64,000 nucleotides of DNA from Paragonimus skrjabini miyazakii (lineage: Eukaryota > Platyhelminthes > Trematoda > Plagiorchiida > Troglotrematidae), in NCBI GenBank assembly GCA_014338405.1, contig JTDE01000024.1, positions 226,204-290,203 on the forward strand, given 5' to 3'. Position numbers and translations under genes: made by a program. The notes below the pieces were generated by a model. It saw nothing but the letters and a program-made list of their open reading frames with translations, did no database searches and was not told where the DNA came from. Shown in pieces: positions 1-13,059 of the stretch. How positions within the stretch are numbered: position 1 is the first letter of the stretch; each line of letters opens with the position of its first letter.

Positions 1-1491
1 ATGGTTTCGGCGCATCGCTGACTAATAACTTAAAGGTCAAGTTTTAAAATCATTTGTGCAAGTTTTCGAACGACACAGCATTTCACATGATCATCAAACG
101 CTACACATAGGCCTAGTCTACACCATTTTCGAACAAAATACCAGTCATTCCAAGCTACATTTGGAACGTCCCCAATAGGAACCACTCTAGAGGTACCAGC
201 GAAATGAGGTCCACATAAACCTCTTAAGCGATGGTTAACTTAAACTAACTGGATGATGTACAGCTCAACATTGAAATATTTTCGTTCTCATTTTTCGACA
301 TCGTTTATTTCTACTGGTTTGTGAGTTTGACAGGTTGAAAATATGTTTGTCGTCATTTTTCAGGTAAACTTTTCAATGTACGTGCATGTGAGTTTCTAAA
401 TTCATTCTAATGTTCGTCCTTCTTTTACTAGAATTGTGTTGCAAACGCCAGACAATAGTTTGGCAGTCTGAAGTTATTCATAAATCTCATACGAGATTCA
501 TGCATTAAAAGACAAAAGGCCGTACTGAAAACCACTCAGTGGGCAGAACACCAATTGAGTGGGTGGTCGAGTTTCCTGATCTCTGAATTTGACGTTGTAT
601 TCATAAGTCCGACCAGAACTGTAGCTTCTGATCTTCCGGTACGTTGATCACATTCAGTGCGGAATAATAAAATGTTGACTTCAAAAATGGTTTAATTTTT
701 CAAATTAATGTTAGCAAACACTGGTTCATTTTACATGTCCAGGTCAATAGCCATTCAACATCAACACATCATCATCATCATCACAGAAGGAATAACTACT
801 GTTGCCTTTATTTGTGGATTATTTCACACTTTTACTAACGTAAACAACAAGAAACCCCGTTAAACGGAGATAACGAAACGACTGTGAGTGTACATACAAA
901 CAATAAAACAGCAGTAGTTGGACTCATTCAAGACTTCGAGTTCAAGAAGTTTCCAGAGACTTGGCGATTAGATTTAGCTGGAAACGAAAGACTTCTTTAC
1001 GTTGAGAACGAGACGTGTCAAACTGTGACCAAGACAGGTTTTAGGTCTATAAAAAGACCTTTACAATATCGGTCAAAATGTATGGAGACAACACCATGGA
1101 TTACTCATGCAGTCGCGTGATCAAACGATATAATATATCAGGTCGAATAGAATTTGAGAAGCAGTGGACAAGAATGAGTCTGCTTATTTTTTACTGTAAA
1201 GCTGAATCTCTGCGCCATCAAAAAGTTCAGTAAAAGATTGATTCTTTCAGATGGCTAAATGGAACAATAACTCACTTGAATATATTCGATGATGACTGAC
1301 TACTGTACCTTCTAGTGACTAGTTCTTACACGCCATTCCTCTGTGTGGCAGATGAGGAACACCAGAAATCGTGAACATCGAAACTACCGTCTAAATGTTT
1401 CACTTAAAACGAATCATCACGAAATAGTATGGAGCACGTTTTGCGTACCCTCTCTTTAACGGTTAAGGGTTAGGACGACAGCGAGCAAAAT

Positions 1492-1688
1492 CTACGATAG
1501 TGGAATATAGCGAAAGTTTGATTGTGTACGCAATGATATTTCCGTACGATCTCCTTTTATATGAGCTGATTTGAGCAGATGGACGTTTAACTTATTGAGA
1601 ATGTGATCGGATGGGTTATTGATGAGTTCTTTTTGAACTGTAGTGCATTCGATGATTGAGTCGAGTCTCTCCCTCACTATGGGTCCTA
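1492..1688 (-). CDS. candidate 3' terminal exon, unrecognised
   Basis: On the minus strand a pyrimidine-rich stretch (about 1700-1750) leads to an AG at 1690-1689. The frame then stays open for 64 codons to TAG at 1492. The peptide is hydrophilic with ordinary composition (starts VGPIVRERLDSIIEC, ends FRYIPLS). No family is recognised and no AATAAA was seen close downstream. The open frame extends further upstream, so the start is uncertain. It could be a chance open frame. Confidence 0.22.
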
Positions 1689-3200
1689 CTTTTATATCAG
1701 TTTTTATCAGTCGTAAAAAGAAAAGTATTGTGGAGAAACAAGGAAACCAAACACGCAGCTCATAATGTGACACGAGTCGATATAGAAACGCATGGTGTAG
1801 TTTGCCGATAACGAAATTGGAAATACGTGGTGAGATATTGACTTTTCAGATTGTCTATCGAGTGCCGGGGAATGTGTCAAAAATGGTGAGATTCCGAATA
1901 TTGACCGTTGCCGAAGCAATTAGTATCCGATTACGCAACCCTGACCCCTGTGCTCGGAAGGAGTTCTTGCCTGGCCCACAATCAATCAAGCCCAGAATTG
2001 CACAATTGCTAACAAACACGCCGCCCATAACCTCCATTGACCGCTATTTTGAATAACTTCAGTTATTGGTTTTCATATTTGTTGTGTTGTTATTAGCCTG
2101 CTGATCAAACATAGAAAACAAGTCTTGTTTGCTACCTTGTCGTTCTCATGACTTCATTGGGTACTTTCGAAAGAATATTGGCATATCGCTTGCTGTTTGC
2201 TGTTATGAACGTAAAATATATCACTAAATATACCATGCAGTTATAAACAAGTAAAACGGCCAACCTTCGGACTTTACGCGAGATGACTGAACGTTATCAG
2301 TTCCAAAGCCGACTCGGTCAACAGCTTATGTACACATAGGGCCAAAAGACGATTAATCGGTCGCATTATCTTGGAGACCGCCATTATTTATATGTTCCGA
2401 TTACACAGTAACACGTCTAACGGGTTGGACAGATCGAAAACGTGACCTGTTGCCATACCCTATTCTACTGTGGATGCAGTCGTGGTTTTCCTCCCATGTT
2501 CTGTCGATACCATATGCTGCACCATCACCTACAACAAGCACTCGGATGAATGTTAAGTAATGTAACTGTAATGCACTTTTATTAACGCAAGGTGTTAATC
2601 GAATGTATCAAGCTTGTGGTAGACGGTAGAAATATACACACAAAAATAGCCATGAAACCGGTTTAAAAACAGTGACAGCGTATTATGTGACTAAACGTTA
2701 TGCAAATGTTGATACGTTTCTAATAGACCTTTTGAAATCGATGGACGTGGAAGGCGGTTCGGTTTATTCATCATCGATCCAATTACAGAACGTCCTGTAT
2801 AGTCAGGATTGTCAATCGAACAAAAACAAAGACGATTTGCCACACACCTGTACTAAATATTGACGAGAAACTAGTTCACAAACCACGTTGGAAAATATAC
2901 TTCGAGTGAATACACAGGTTTAGGTTAGGGTCGGTTTTACTGGGCGTAGAAATCAATGGTTATTGCAAACTCAGCCAACGGGTAATACATGTCTGCTTAC
3001 GGTGACTTACTATACCAACATGCTTGTGGAATTAGAATGACCATGCATTCTGACACTTGAGTCAAGTATGCTTTCAAAGCAATGGTCTTAAAACAATGGG
3101 CGGTTGACGTCCTATGAATTAATCTCAATATAGGACAAATGTTTTTGGAAACTGAACAAGTAGCGACATATCAACAGTTTTGCTGGACGAGTAATGAAAT

Positions 3201-3391
3201 TCATCTGTGATATGGACATGCAGTTAAAAGTGGTTCAAGTATATAAATCACTATTCGGTTATGCAGGATACTGTGGTTGTGATGAATCAAGGCTTGATAG
3301 ACAAAAAATATCCCCACGCTTTCTGACAAACAGGTAGCGACCTGGGAAAATTCACACTGACTTGCAGTTACGGGTGATAAGGCTGAACACT
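3201..3391 (-). CDS. candidate 3' terminal exon, unrecognised
   Basis: A good minus-strand acceptor (TTTTACTTTCAG, ending at 3392) is followed by 63 codons open to a stop at 3201. The peptide has five cysteines and a hydrophobic middle (GIFFVYQALIHHNHSIL). No domain is recognised and there is no partner exon. Chance is a real alternative. Confidence 0.17.
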
Positions 3392-5144
3392 CTGAAAGTA
3401 AAACGACGTTCATCACAGTTGTAATTCAAATGTTTTCAGTACCAAACTAAACCTTTGCCAGCAATAAACAATTGCTTCTAACACATTTGTTGTACCATAG
3501 GTCGCCATGTATTTTCAAACAGGATTGAAGAGCCGCAAATTGAAGAAATTAGGTCTCATGAAATCTACATAACAGCTAAATTGTAATTGATTTACTTCCC
3601 CTGAGGAAAACTTCTAAATTTAGGTGAAACCTTGTTACCCAGCAAGATTAATAGCTGTTTACAAACATTCCAGAAACATCTAAACTAAGTTCACTTTTAA
3701 AAGTATAGACATTATTCTCTTATACCTGGGAAACACAGAGTGGTTAAATCAGTGAAAGGGGTGAAAATGATTCACATTACAAAACTGAATTAGATAAAGT
3801 GAACTTAACAAGATCGCTTCATCTTTGTTCACGCTTGATGAAGTAACAACAAGTAATAGTCAGATCACTTTGATGAAAAACAGCAAGGTCGAACAGTCAA
3901 GAAGAAATTCGACGTCAAAAAATCAATCTCATCTGAGGAAAGTTAGTTTTATCGATCTGCAGCAATTCTAATTGCAGGTATTCACAAGAGATTTGGAGCA
4001 AGTGAGATGAACCATTTGGGTCGTAGAGAACTGTTGTTTTATTGGCGGGAAATTTGAGTGTTCGGGTACGCTATATGTGAGTATTGCCCAGGTTTCAAAA
4101 CCAACGGCAGGTGATGTTGTGTAGGGTTACCATATATTGGAAGGTGTAGTCATGGTTTCAGAAAGGACATTTTAATCATGTCTAGCTTGATGCCAGTGGT
4201 TCGGCGGTCAATACAGGTGCATCTTGTAAAGGTGGACCAATTATCAAATCTAGGTCGTTGGGAAAATGTGCATTTTAACCGATGCCTAACAAGAGTGAAA
4301 CACAAGTCTAATGTTTCTTTCCCTAAGAATATGGTGGAAAACATCTGTCCGAATTCAAAAGAAGCCTTCATCTGTAGGTGATGTTTATCTTGGTGGTATG
4401 CAAATTTCCACCTATTAATCGGTCCTCTAGAATATTACTCACGTGATCTAGTGAAATCGGAGATGTTAAACTCACTCAGATGTCCGGGGTATCACATTGA
4501 GTTAGCAAGTAGTATCTGTCTCTCATTAAGACAAAACAGAATCCGCAACATTATTCACATACAAGAGTGGTAGACCATCAACATAGCAATTAGGCTATTT
4601 GCGGTCTGGGGCCAGTGGCGATTTGTTTCCTACGATGGTTGTTTAACAACGTGACTTGGATTTAGATGGTGGTGTTGATAGGGATATGCACTGCTAATGA
4701 ACTTTTCAACAAAAATCATCCGATCGAATGCCTACTTCTGAATGAGACTGGCTGGTATGACTACTTGAACGCGGAAGCTGAGATCAGATGTGTTAGACTA
4801 TGAAAATGACTAACAACCCTAAGTTGAACTAATTATTAAACATTTTTTCGCTCACAATTTGTCCTCAAATATAACTCTTTTATAGGCTGGTTTGTCTCAA
4901 ATAAGTTCCATAATTTCATAGACTTCTGAGCTACTTATTTCAAAATATCACACATTGACTTGACTTGACCAGTTACGCTTTCAAATGATCACACACCAAG
5001 CACCCAATCCCGTCAAGTCTCGGTAAGATTATGTTTGGGTTTCAGCGGCGGAGTGAAAATTTTGAGGACTACAATTCTACGTATTTCCTCCTGATAATGT
5101 CGGCGACCCTTCGCAATTGGTTTCACCACGACGTTTTGTTTTAG

Positions 5145-5279
5145 GAAAGCCCGAGCAGCACATCGGAACATTCCTTGTGGGAGACTGTTGTAAACAAACG
5201 TATCGGAATCGGCGCAGTCAACGAGCGCATTTCACCGGTTACGAAATACTCCGAAGTGCGTTGTCTCGCAGAACAATGA
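5145..5279 (+). CDS. candidate exon, unrecognised
   Basis: The acceptor CGTTTTGTTTTAG ends at 5144. The phase-0 frame runs 44 codons (ESPSSTSEHSLWETVVNK...) to TGA at 5277. A second frame is also open here and runs on to 5311, so the frame is not settled. The stretch is richer in GC than its surroundings, which fits coding DNA. A possible donor is GAA|GTGCGT near 5254. No family is recognised. Confidence 0.22.
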   Translation, partial: ESPSSTSEHSLWETVVNKRIGIGAVNERISPVTKYSEVRCLAEQ

Positions 5280-6934
5280 GGTACTCACTGCATTTTAAGA
5301 TTCCATTTTGATAGTCTTCGGCAGTTCTCTGAATTAAATTTGCAGTGGTCACACTGCACTTGTTCTCTACCCAGTTCGCAGGTCACTAACAGAAGATGAC
5401 GAACTGATTCCTAGTTTTTGGCGAACTACTTCGTTTCACAACCGATGGTATGGTATTTTGAACCCAATTTACAAAAGTCACCAGAGGTCGATCACAAATA
5501 TTAGCTCATACTACTAGGTTACAAAAATATGTTTAGTATAGGGCTCATTCGCATGCAGTCATTTAGAGCTGATTTTGTGGAAGTGTGTCACTTGTAGTGT
5601 TTTCCCTCCACTGATAAATGTCCAAGTCCTGTAATTTTATACCATTTCACTAGTAAGAATACAGTACATGCGAGAGTAAAACGATAGATATCGAAAGAGC
5701 CTCACCCTACACGTACAGTGCTAACTATTCGCAGTAAGTGTGATAGAAAGCGACATATGAAAAATCATTTAGGTTAACATGCACGGCGAGTTTCTTCGCT
5801 GAAAGTGATACTCATCAAACCTGAATCAGGTACTACTTAATCCAGCCACCTCTAACGGTCTGATTACTGACCCAAAATCCATTGGACTGATTCATTTATC
5901 GGAATGTGGATAGTTTGATCGCGTTTCAGATATACAGTGCATACGATGAAAATCTAGCGTAATTTTGGGATAATTATCTAGGAGTCCTGTCACAATTGTC
6001 TGCTGATTAGCACCGTTTACTTTCGTAGCTATTCACTGTGTTGTTTAAGTCCAAGAATCAAGTATCAAATGCTGTTTTTGAACTAATCGTTCGCTTCCAG
6101 TAATGAGGCTCCATTGAGTAGTATACTAAAGCTTAGTGTGAAAGGTTGATATTTGTTACGGATTTGTAGAAAACATTCATCTATCACAACGGTTCAGTTG
6201 CCTCAGCTAGCGAAATACCTACGAATGCTACTTGGGAAATCTCAGGATTTAATAAACTGTTTGAACAGTTCGAAAACCTCAAGTTTGACGTGTTTCTATA
6301 AGCTGTCCTCTAGGTCATTGTGCATATAAGGGTCCACCGGTGGCAAGTCACTCATGAGGCATTCAGAACAACACCACAGAAACTATTCCCTGACATATGA
6401 GATGACGCCGTTTCCTTAAACGTGTGGTGAATTGCCATGCTAGTAAGTATACAACTGTCCTGGTGACTGGTATAGGGAATACACACGATTAGGTTTCTTA
6501 TATAATCAGCCATTAAACTTAAAAGTATATTGCCAAGCTGGGCGGTAGTAAATGTGACCATTTTAACACAACCATGCTTTAGATATACTTTTAAAAAATG
6601 GGTTTCATTAGTGTTGTTCAAACGTTTTCTTATGAAATGCAAAGTGCTTCTCGTAGACACGTACACTCCAAACACATCACTGCATGTTGGATCATGTCGT
6701 TTGAATTTTAGACGCCAGTATAAGTGGACAAAAGTCAGTCACGTGAAACAGTTCTGTTGCTTACGATAAATCAAACAGTGTGGCAACTACCAGGAATACA
6801 CCGGCTTGTAATTTCAACAGATGGTGATGAACACAAGTTAAGTGTAAATCTAAGCATTATACACAAGCTAATGCTGCTGAGTGTTAAGCTATGATAATTC
6901 TGTCGCACCTAATACAACAACGGTTGTTCCGCAG

Positions 6935-7144
6935 TCAACACAGTTGCATCAAGAAAGAATGGCCGGAGTTCCAATCTATGCCGTAGAAAAGGCACATTAC
7001 TACCGAGGTCTAACGAGAGAGAGACTCGAGTTATTTGCCTCTTTTCATAAGAGGATGGCTGAAGTGTCTATGGAACCACGAAAGCCGCGATTACCTGCTA
7101 GTGACACAGAGATTATAAGAAAAAACATCGCCCACTATTTCTCA
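6935..7144 (+). CDS. candidate internal exon, unrecognised
   Basis: Seventy codons are open in phase 0 between an AG at 6933-6934 (GTTGTTCCGCAG) and a possible donor TCTCA|GTAAAT at 7145. The peptide looks protein-like: a charged helix-like stretch (GLTRERLELFASFHKRMAEV), then a basic linker and IIRKNIAHYFS. Acceptor and donor are only moderate. If unspliced, the frame stops at 7153. No domain is recognised. Confidence 0.25.
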
Positions 7145-7359
7145 GTAAATTGAAGTATACATTGTGCACAGTACATGATAAGTGATAGCCTAGTCGTTGT
7201 AATTTCGGTGTTGTTATGCTAACCTAACGGTGCAGACTGCCAGAAACGGTGGATGTAACGCGCCCTGTTCAACGGCGGGATTTGATCTAGGATACCTTGA
7301 CGTTGATCGTCCTGTACTTCTGTGCCTCTTCCTCTTTAGTTTCCTCTTTCATGTTACAG

Positions 7360-7526
7360 GCCATTATCTTCGAATTAATAAGACAAACCACGCTGCCGTA
7401 GACTATATGTTTCAACGCTTCTATGGCCGGATGTCTTTGTTTATCTACGCATGCATAACAACGGAGTTACACTTCAGTTCATCACTCAAACTAAAGAATA
7501 TGTATAGCTGGTCGGTTGTTCAGTGA
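7360..7526 (+). CDS. candidate exon after a strong acceptor
   Basis: One of the best polypyrimidine tracts in the window (7323-7350, mostly C and T) ends in TTACAG at 7359. The exon would start in phase 1 (GC, then CAT) and read HYLRINKTNHAAVDYMFQRF onward to a stop at 7526. No clear donor was found. Its phase does not match the end of the candidate at 6935-7144, so these two do not simply join. Confidence 0.25.
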
Positions 7527-8313
7527 ATCTGTCTCACCATTACTGTAGCCGTGGCTATTTGTGATTAACTTGGGCCTGCGTGGCGTTTCATACCCGATAT
7601 ATTGGTGCTCAACTCCGAACGGAACGAATATATCGAGGTTGTACGAATGTGGATTGAACATTACCATTTATGCATCGACTGGGACACCTCTGTGAATGAA
7701 ACATATGAGCAAACTGTTTGCCTCCCTGTTGAGACTGAAACTGTTCCAATGTCACCTACAGGCATTCACGGTCCTGTGGCTGACATCTATTCTTGCAACT
7801 AAATGCCTACTGCAAAAACATAGCTATTCCTAGAAGCCTACTGGAATTCCCTTTTAAGTCGCACACGCTGTTGAGTTTAGTGGACACACGCAGATATCTA
7901 TGTCAGCTACCGTTCTAAGCCATGGTTACAAGGATATGCCGCTGGCGAGACCCAGCTGCCATCGGCAGCTGTCACCAAAAGACCTCAGCGGAATGGAGGG
8001 AGGGGGTAAAACGGGGGAGAACGAGGACTACAGCTGTGAGTGTCATTATTCCCATGCCCAGAGGCATGTATGTAGATGACTCATGTTTTCAAATGCCTGA
8101 GCGGCAAAACCGCAGTCACAACACTCATTCGCGAATGAAAAACAGGTCGCAACTCCGTAAGTCGGTTCGAGGGAGTTACAGTCATACGAGATACATTTGA
8201 CAAATAGTTGCTAAATTTGCTCGGTAATGGGGTACCGCACAGGAAGGCAATGATAAATGGTATTGAAATGAGTAAATTGTGTCATATATCTTCATGTGTT
8301 TTGGTTAAATAAG

Positions 8314-8490
8314 AAACACGCAAAAGTCAGACGGCTATTAGCTGGCTGTCCAGAAATCCATTCATTGCTTAGACCTGAAGGAGTCTATATCTTGGAAACA
8401 GAGGTATATGGTCAGGAGTTCGAGGTTAGCATTCCGCTTTATGAATACCTTACGTCGCACCTTCTGCTGAAAACATTGGGTGAAACTTAA
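8314..8490 (+). CDS. candidate 3' terminal exon, unrecognised
   Basis: Fifty-eight codons are open from AAG|AAACAC at 8314 to TAA at 8488-8490. The peptide includes LRPEGVYILETEVYGQEFEV and ends LLLKTLGET. The acceptor is weak. The frame closes just before a SINE-A copy that starts at 8519. No family is recognised. Confidence 0.22.
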   Translation, partial: KHAKVRRLLAGCPEIHSLLRPEGVYILETEVYGQEFEVSIPLYEYLTSHLLLKTLGET

Positions 8491-8518
8491 AATAAGTTGA
8501 TGTGAGAATTTCTTAATC

Positions 8519-8640
8519 TAGTGCTTCTTTTCGAAAGGGGCCGACTGGAAAGTCTATGGGAATGCGACAGCTGCGATCAATTGTGGGTGATGTTCAACTT
8601 GAAATTAACCAAATCCCCGACTACTCATCAGTAATTTCTT
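8519..8640 (+). mobile_element. SINE-A fragment starting at the ribozyme cut point
   Basis: This is a 3' part of the tRNA-related SINE-A family. It begins TAGTGCTTCTTTTCGAAAGG, exactly the sequence that follows the hammerhead cleavage-site C in other copies (for example 50993, 41982). It continues through the family hallmark GGGAATGCGACAGCTGCGAT and ends near ACTCATCAGTAATTTC. The tRNA-like part and the ribozyme are absent. A 5' end at the ribozyme cut site suggests that a self-cleaved RNA was the copied template; that is inference. Confidence 0.7.
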
Positions 8641-8899
8641 AATCGTTAAAAATCCGTAATTGTGAATTCCCAAGGTGTAGATTAAAACATTTCCCAATCG
8701 ATAAAAGATGTTTTCTTTCGAGTATTCCCGCAAACGTGCATCATTTTAAAAGTAGACCCAATTTGGTACAGTAGTGAACAACGTGGGTGAGTATCATAAT
8801 TTACAATGAAATACGCAAATGACAAAATTCGTAGATTCCTAACTCTTCCAAAAATGGAATTTGAGAGTGACATTCGAAACTCGGGTAGTTACTTTTGTT

Positions 8900-10470
8900 T
8901 GAGACATTTTTACTTGAGAATTATCTGTTTGAAACTGGTGTCCGATAGGAAGCTGCCATATTTTCAAAATAGTCGATGTGGTGCATGTCTGCAGAAGCAT
9001 ACATTTTTTGTCCGACAGTGAACAATTTAACAAACCAAAAGTGATTTACAGACACGACTCTACCGTGCCACCTGTTCGCGGACAGTTAATTTTTGCAACT
9101 GCTCGTTCCACGACAGCTGAATCACCATCAGTTTAAAATAACTCTGAATGTTATTGATAAATGGATTGAGAATAACACAACGTTATGAGCAAGTTGTAAT
9201 ACTCTATGTTTCAACCATCTCGGGTGGCCCTCCTCAGGAGTGTTGGTGATGTGTTGGTGATCCAGATTATCCTGTCGTTTCATCTTCCGAAAATTTCGTA
9301 AAAGTTAGCCTTATAGTTATCTTCACACAATTCAGAGAAAGGCATACATTGTAAGCTCAGAATAATTCTTCAGTGCGGTGTACTCAGCAGTATGAAACAA
9401 GTGTCGGCTTGTTTTGTTCAAATGAAGGTGAAGGTCAACCTCTTAGTACATTGTCCGCATGTGACGATTAACATTTTACAAGAGAAACAGCAACGTACCT
9501 TCATCTATGCATTCGATTTTTGAACTTTGGAATAGTTTGAAACGTTGATTCCCACAGGTAAATCTGAAAAATTGTTTCCATAAGAAGACATAATTTATGC
9601 TCCCATAAAACGTACCTCATTCAATGTTTTAGTGCGGTATCAGCTGACTTGTCTGGCATATGCTAAGACTGCGGTTGAAGACAGAAGGACGCAAGTGCTT
9701 GAGTTACATAACTCTACTATCAAATAAAAACCAATGACAGATGTTAAAAGCTTTAAACTGATTGACAGAAAAAATGTCAGTTTACACGTTGGAACCTAGT
9801 TTTGTTTCTTAACAGCTTATCTGTACATAATCACTGCTCTTTGAGGTCACAACAGTAGTAACATACCTCATGCTTGAATCTTTCTCCTCTTCCAATTTCA
9901 TACACAATAATGCTCATAGTAAATTGAAATATACTTCAATTACATGCTGGCTCCCGTTTAATTGCAATCCCAACAGATAAACACCTGTCGTTGAGTCTAT
10001 AGTCCATACCGACACACCACGTTCATTACAAAATGACATTCAAAAAACGTTCGGATACATTTTTCTAAATACATAAATCACGTGATTCCTAATGTAGATC
10101 ACTAGTGAGGCAAGCTGTAGAGCACAATGCGAAAGAAGTGCTACGGTAAAATATCTGGAGGAGACCCTACCTGTACAGTAGTCTGTAAAATAAACACATA
10201 CACATAGACGCATGTATATGGCATGAGTGAACTATATTTGGAAATAATGCAAGAAACTTGAAGCTGAAACCTGCTAAACCTGATGGTTTTCCCAACTGTA
10301 AATGCAAACGAAATTCATCAAACCATCAAATCAATAGATCACATAAATCGAAACATTTAGTTTCGCCTGTAAAGATGAGAATAAAGAACTATAACTTATC
10401 TAAAGATGGCGGAAGTGCGAAATAACGACTGTTAATGGCTTGTACAATAACCATTTTAAGCTTCCTCCGT
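8900..10470. other. non-coding stretch
   Basis: Apart from the dispersed repeat at 9157-9235, I see no gene, RNA or recognisable repeat. Open frames are short and lack splice signals. Confidence 0.5.
9157..9235. repeat. dispersed repeat shared with about 17.62-17.70 kb
   Basis: GGATTGAGAATAAC...GAGCAAGTTGTAATACT...TTTCAACCATCTCGGGTGGCC aligns with 17617-17700 over about 80 bases at roughly 75% identity by eye. It has a partly palindromic GGCCACC/GGTGG end. The family is not identified. Confidence 0.5.
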
Positions 10471-10479
10471 ATTTTCTAG

Positions 10480-10573
10480 GAACTTCCTAGACTATCATTA
10501 TGAAAATGTGACAAGAGGAGTTGAACTGAGCTTCAAGTTTAAGGACAAACTTATGCAAGACGATCTGGGTTAA
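10480..10573 (+). CDS. candidate 3' terminal exon, unrecognised
   Basis: A strong acceptor (CTTCCTCCGTATTTTCTAG, ending at 10479) is followed by one base and then 30 open codons, beginning NFLDYHYENVTRGVELSFKF, to TAA at 10571. The peptide is polar with ordinary composition. No donor is obvious, so it would be a terminal exon. No domain is recognised. Confidence 0.28.
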
Positions 10574-11177
10574 GTGCATCAGGTGGATTTTCAACTAGCT
10601 CAAGTTAAGTCAACTGGTAATCAGCAGTTTTGTATACTTTTTGATAAGCTGTACTACATTACTGGCAACTAACATGAGAGAACGTATATGGGCGATTTAC
10701 GGAACCAATATTCGAAGCGTCGTGAAATATTACCAGATACGCAGAAGTGTATAAAACGTTAAATTTATGGGTTAAATGTGGTTGGAATCCATTGTGTCAT
10801 GTCAGGAGATTGTACACAATTCACTAGTGTTGGACTCTGGGTAAGACATTAAGAAGTAACCATTGTGCTGTGTATAGTTGACAAATTCAGTAGGAAAATT
10901 TCCATAAATATTTAGGCCAGAACTTCTCATTAGAAGCCACAGGGTCTGGTTTAAACAAATACTTGCCTCAGTGAACACAACAGCACTCTACAAAACAGTC
11001 TACACATTTAGGGCGAGTTGAAAAAGCATTTTTACACAAATTTCAAGACAGATTACAAACAATGAATTTAATCGGAAATACGCGTTATTGCACCCTCAGT
11101 TTTAATATAAAGCTGCAAGACATACCTTTTTGTTGGGTCACTTATTCAACTCGTCTGGTTGTATTGTGTTTTCTTAG

Positions 11178-11264
11178 GAAATGTGTGTTGACACGTTTCG
11201 TAAAAGTTGGAGATTTATAACAGTTTGCTCGCGTTTTGTTTACCTACAGATTGTCTTACAATGG
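11178..11264 (+). CDS. candidate internal exon, unrecognised
   Basis: The acceptor TGTATTGTGTTTTCTTAG ends at 11177. Phase-0 open frame of 29 codons (EMCVDTFRKSWRFITVC...) runs to CAATGG|GTACAT. The donor is weak. Its phase is compatible with the candidate at 11943-12065, and both could belong to one plus-strand transcript. Confidence 0.17.
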
Positions 11265-11942
11265 GTACATATATGAAGCGGAGGTCCAGGGAGTAGATCG
11301 CAAGCTGAATCGCCCGGAGACAGGCGCATCTGAAGTTTTTTCAAATGAACATTGTTAAACGCCTTAATCTCAAAGGTTATTGACACGTATAGTTTGCTGT
11401 GACTTTGATTGTGATCAGATTTGGCACTCACGATTTGACGTATACGATATGATTATTACAACATAAATTTAAGTACTTTTTCCGCATCCGATATGAAACA
11501 TACATTTACTTACACCCAGTCCTTTTACGTGCTTATCCTGTCACCTACTTTTCGGGGCTGTGTCACTTCAAAGCTATAAGTACTCAATTGAGCAAATTCT
11601 GTTATTTTGATCAAACGACTCAAAAAATTGTCGTTTATAACCTCAAAATATTTCAGTTTACACTTTCTAGATCACATATTACCAAGAACAAAACGTTGAA
11701 AAACGTTATTGTTTACTCTAGACTTATCTTCAAACTGTCACTTCCTAATAAGCGATGCGGATCTTGTTTCGATTCACCATATAGAAATAACAAGAGAAAA
11801 GAACCCCGAACAGACGACTTCCATGATACCAGCGAGAAAGCCGTTATCCACTCATCTGTCTGTGCCATGTTGGTTGACCGAAGTGGGACGAATATGGCTA
11901 GTTGATAAGTCAGATTGACTGCACGGACACAGCTTTTTATAG

Positions 11943-12065
11943 CAAATATTGCAACGTTTATACAGTGACGAAGACGAGAAATTGAAATTGAGCAAAGGCA
12001 GTTTCATATTTGGTTTTGGTGGAAAACCCATCGAACGAATTGAACACGACATATTGGCTGTAATT
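11943..12065 (+). CDS. candidate internal exon, unrecognised
   Basis: The acceptor CAGCTTTTTATAG ends at 11942. The phase-0 frame reads QILQRLYSDEDEKLKLSKG, then FIFGFGGKPIERIEHDILAVI, to a possible donor ATT|GTATGT at 12066. Length is 41 whole codons. An acidic patch followed by a glycine-rich strand looks like real protein. A second open frame (12064-12252), also acidic, overlaps just downstream, which could mean a frameshifted or mis-modelled exon. No family is recognised. Confidence 0.28.
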
Positions 12066-12252
12066 GTATGTAAATCATCAGAACGGTATTGGATTTGACG
12101 TTCCTCGCGAACACGCTGATGGTGACGAAGACAATGTTCATGACAGTGGTGAAAATTGTCATGACGATTTTATCAAGGATATCAGTGTAAACAGTCTTCA
12201 ACTTTTCGTGACATACCACAGGCACAAGGAGGAACATTCAAAACTTTTGTAA

Positions 12253-13050
12253 GGCTTATTGCACACAGGTGAATCAGGCTTCAAACGGGAAGTCGATCGC
12301 ACTTGTTTGTAGTTTCCTATTCATAATTTGAAAGGTTTATAACGTTGTGCACAACAGAGCCAGTCCTCGCGGCAGCTTTCTTGTGTCCGCATCGGTCGAG
12401 AAAATACTTTCTGTACAAGTAACTGGTTTACATGTCCTATCACGAGCGAACAATAAAACCCGTATGAACAACTTTCCGTCAGCTGCTCAGATTTAGCGAT
12501 GTATAAAAATGGGCTGGGAGAGCGATCAAATAACCAGCAAGGTACGTTGTCTCACACGTGCTGATAGGCTATAAGCTCGAAATTTTCACACGATTAATTT
12601 TAACCACATGTGTGGATGGCCCATTTTAATCTATGCAAATCCTGATATTGAAAGACTGTTCACACTATTGTCCGCTCATTCTACGCAGCAGTTTTCCAGA
12701 ATGTTTTCTTAGACTTTCATTCTTGTATGAAGAGGGAATATCTGCTACTGAATAACATAAAGTGTAAGACACTTTGGGTAAATATTGAACCTTCTTTAGG
12801 GTTTCTGCATTGTACTGATTATTGACCTGAGTTCGATGGCCTCCCTGGGTAATGGATCTTCTTTGGCATTATCGATTCTGTAGTAATCATTTTTTGAACA
12901 CTGTTCAGGTGTGCAAACTTCGTGTTAAGACAAGGACTATAGGTCTGTTTGTTTATTTCCAAAAGTTCAAAGGAATATAGGACAGGATGTGGTAGGAGGG
13001 GTTTGAAGGTGGAAATCGTGACGTTCTTTTTGGAGGTTTATTGTCGTTTA
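12253..13050. other. non-coding stretch
   Basis: No gene, RNA or identified repeat is seen. One weak acceptor with a short hydrophobic open frame near 12798 was not called. Confidence 0.45.
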
Positions 13051-13059
13051 TTTAACAAG

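Noticed and set aside
1870..2000. Weak similarity to 29430-29560 (GCCGAAGCAATTAGTATCCG against GCCGAGGCGGTCGCAATCCG)
   Set aside because: Only about 50 bases align, near 65% by eye, too little to define a repeat.
6352..6675. 107-codon minus-strand open frame
   Set aside because: No acceptor, donor or recognised motif; the plus strand is open as well.
7900..8035. ATG-initiated frame ending at AGCT|GTGAGT, a possible first exon
   Set aside because: All three frames are open through this GC-rich patch, so the frame cannot be chosen, and no partner exon in the right phase was found.
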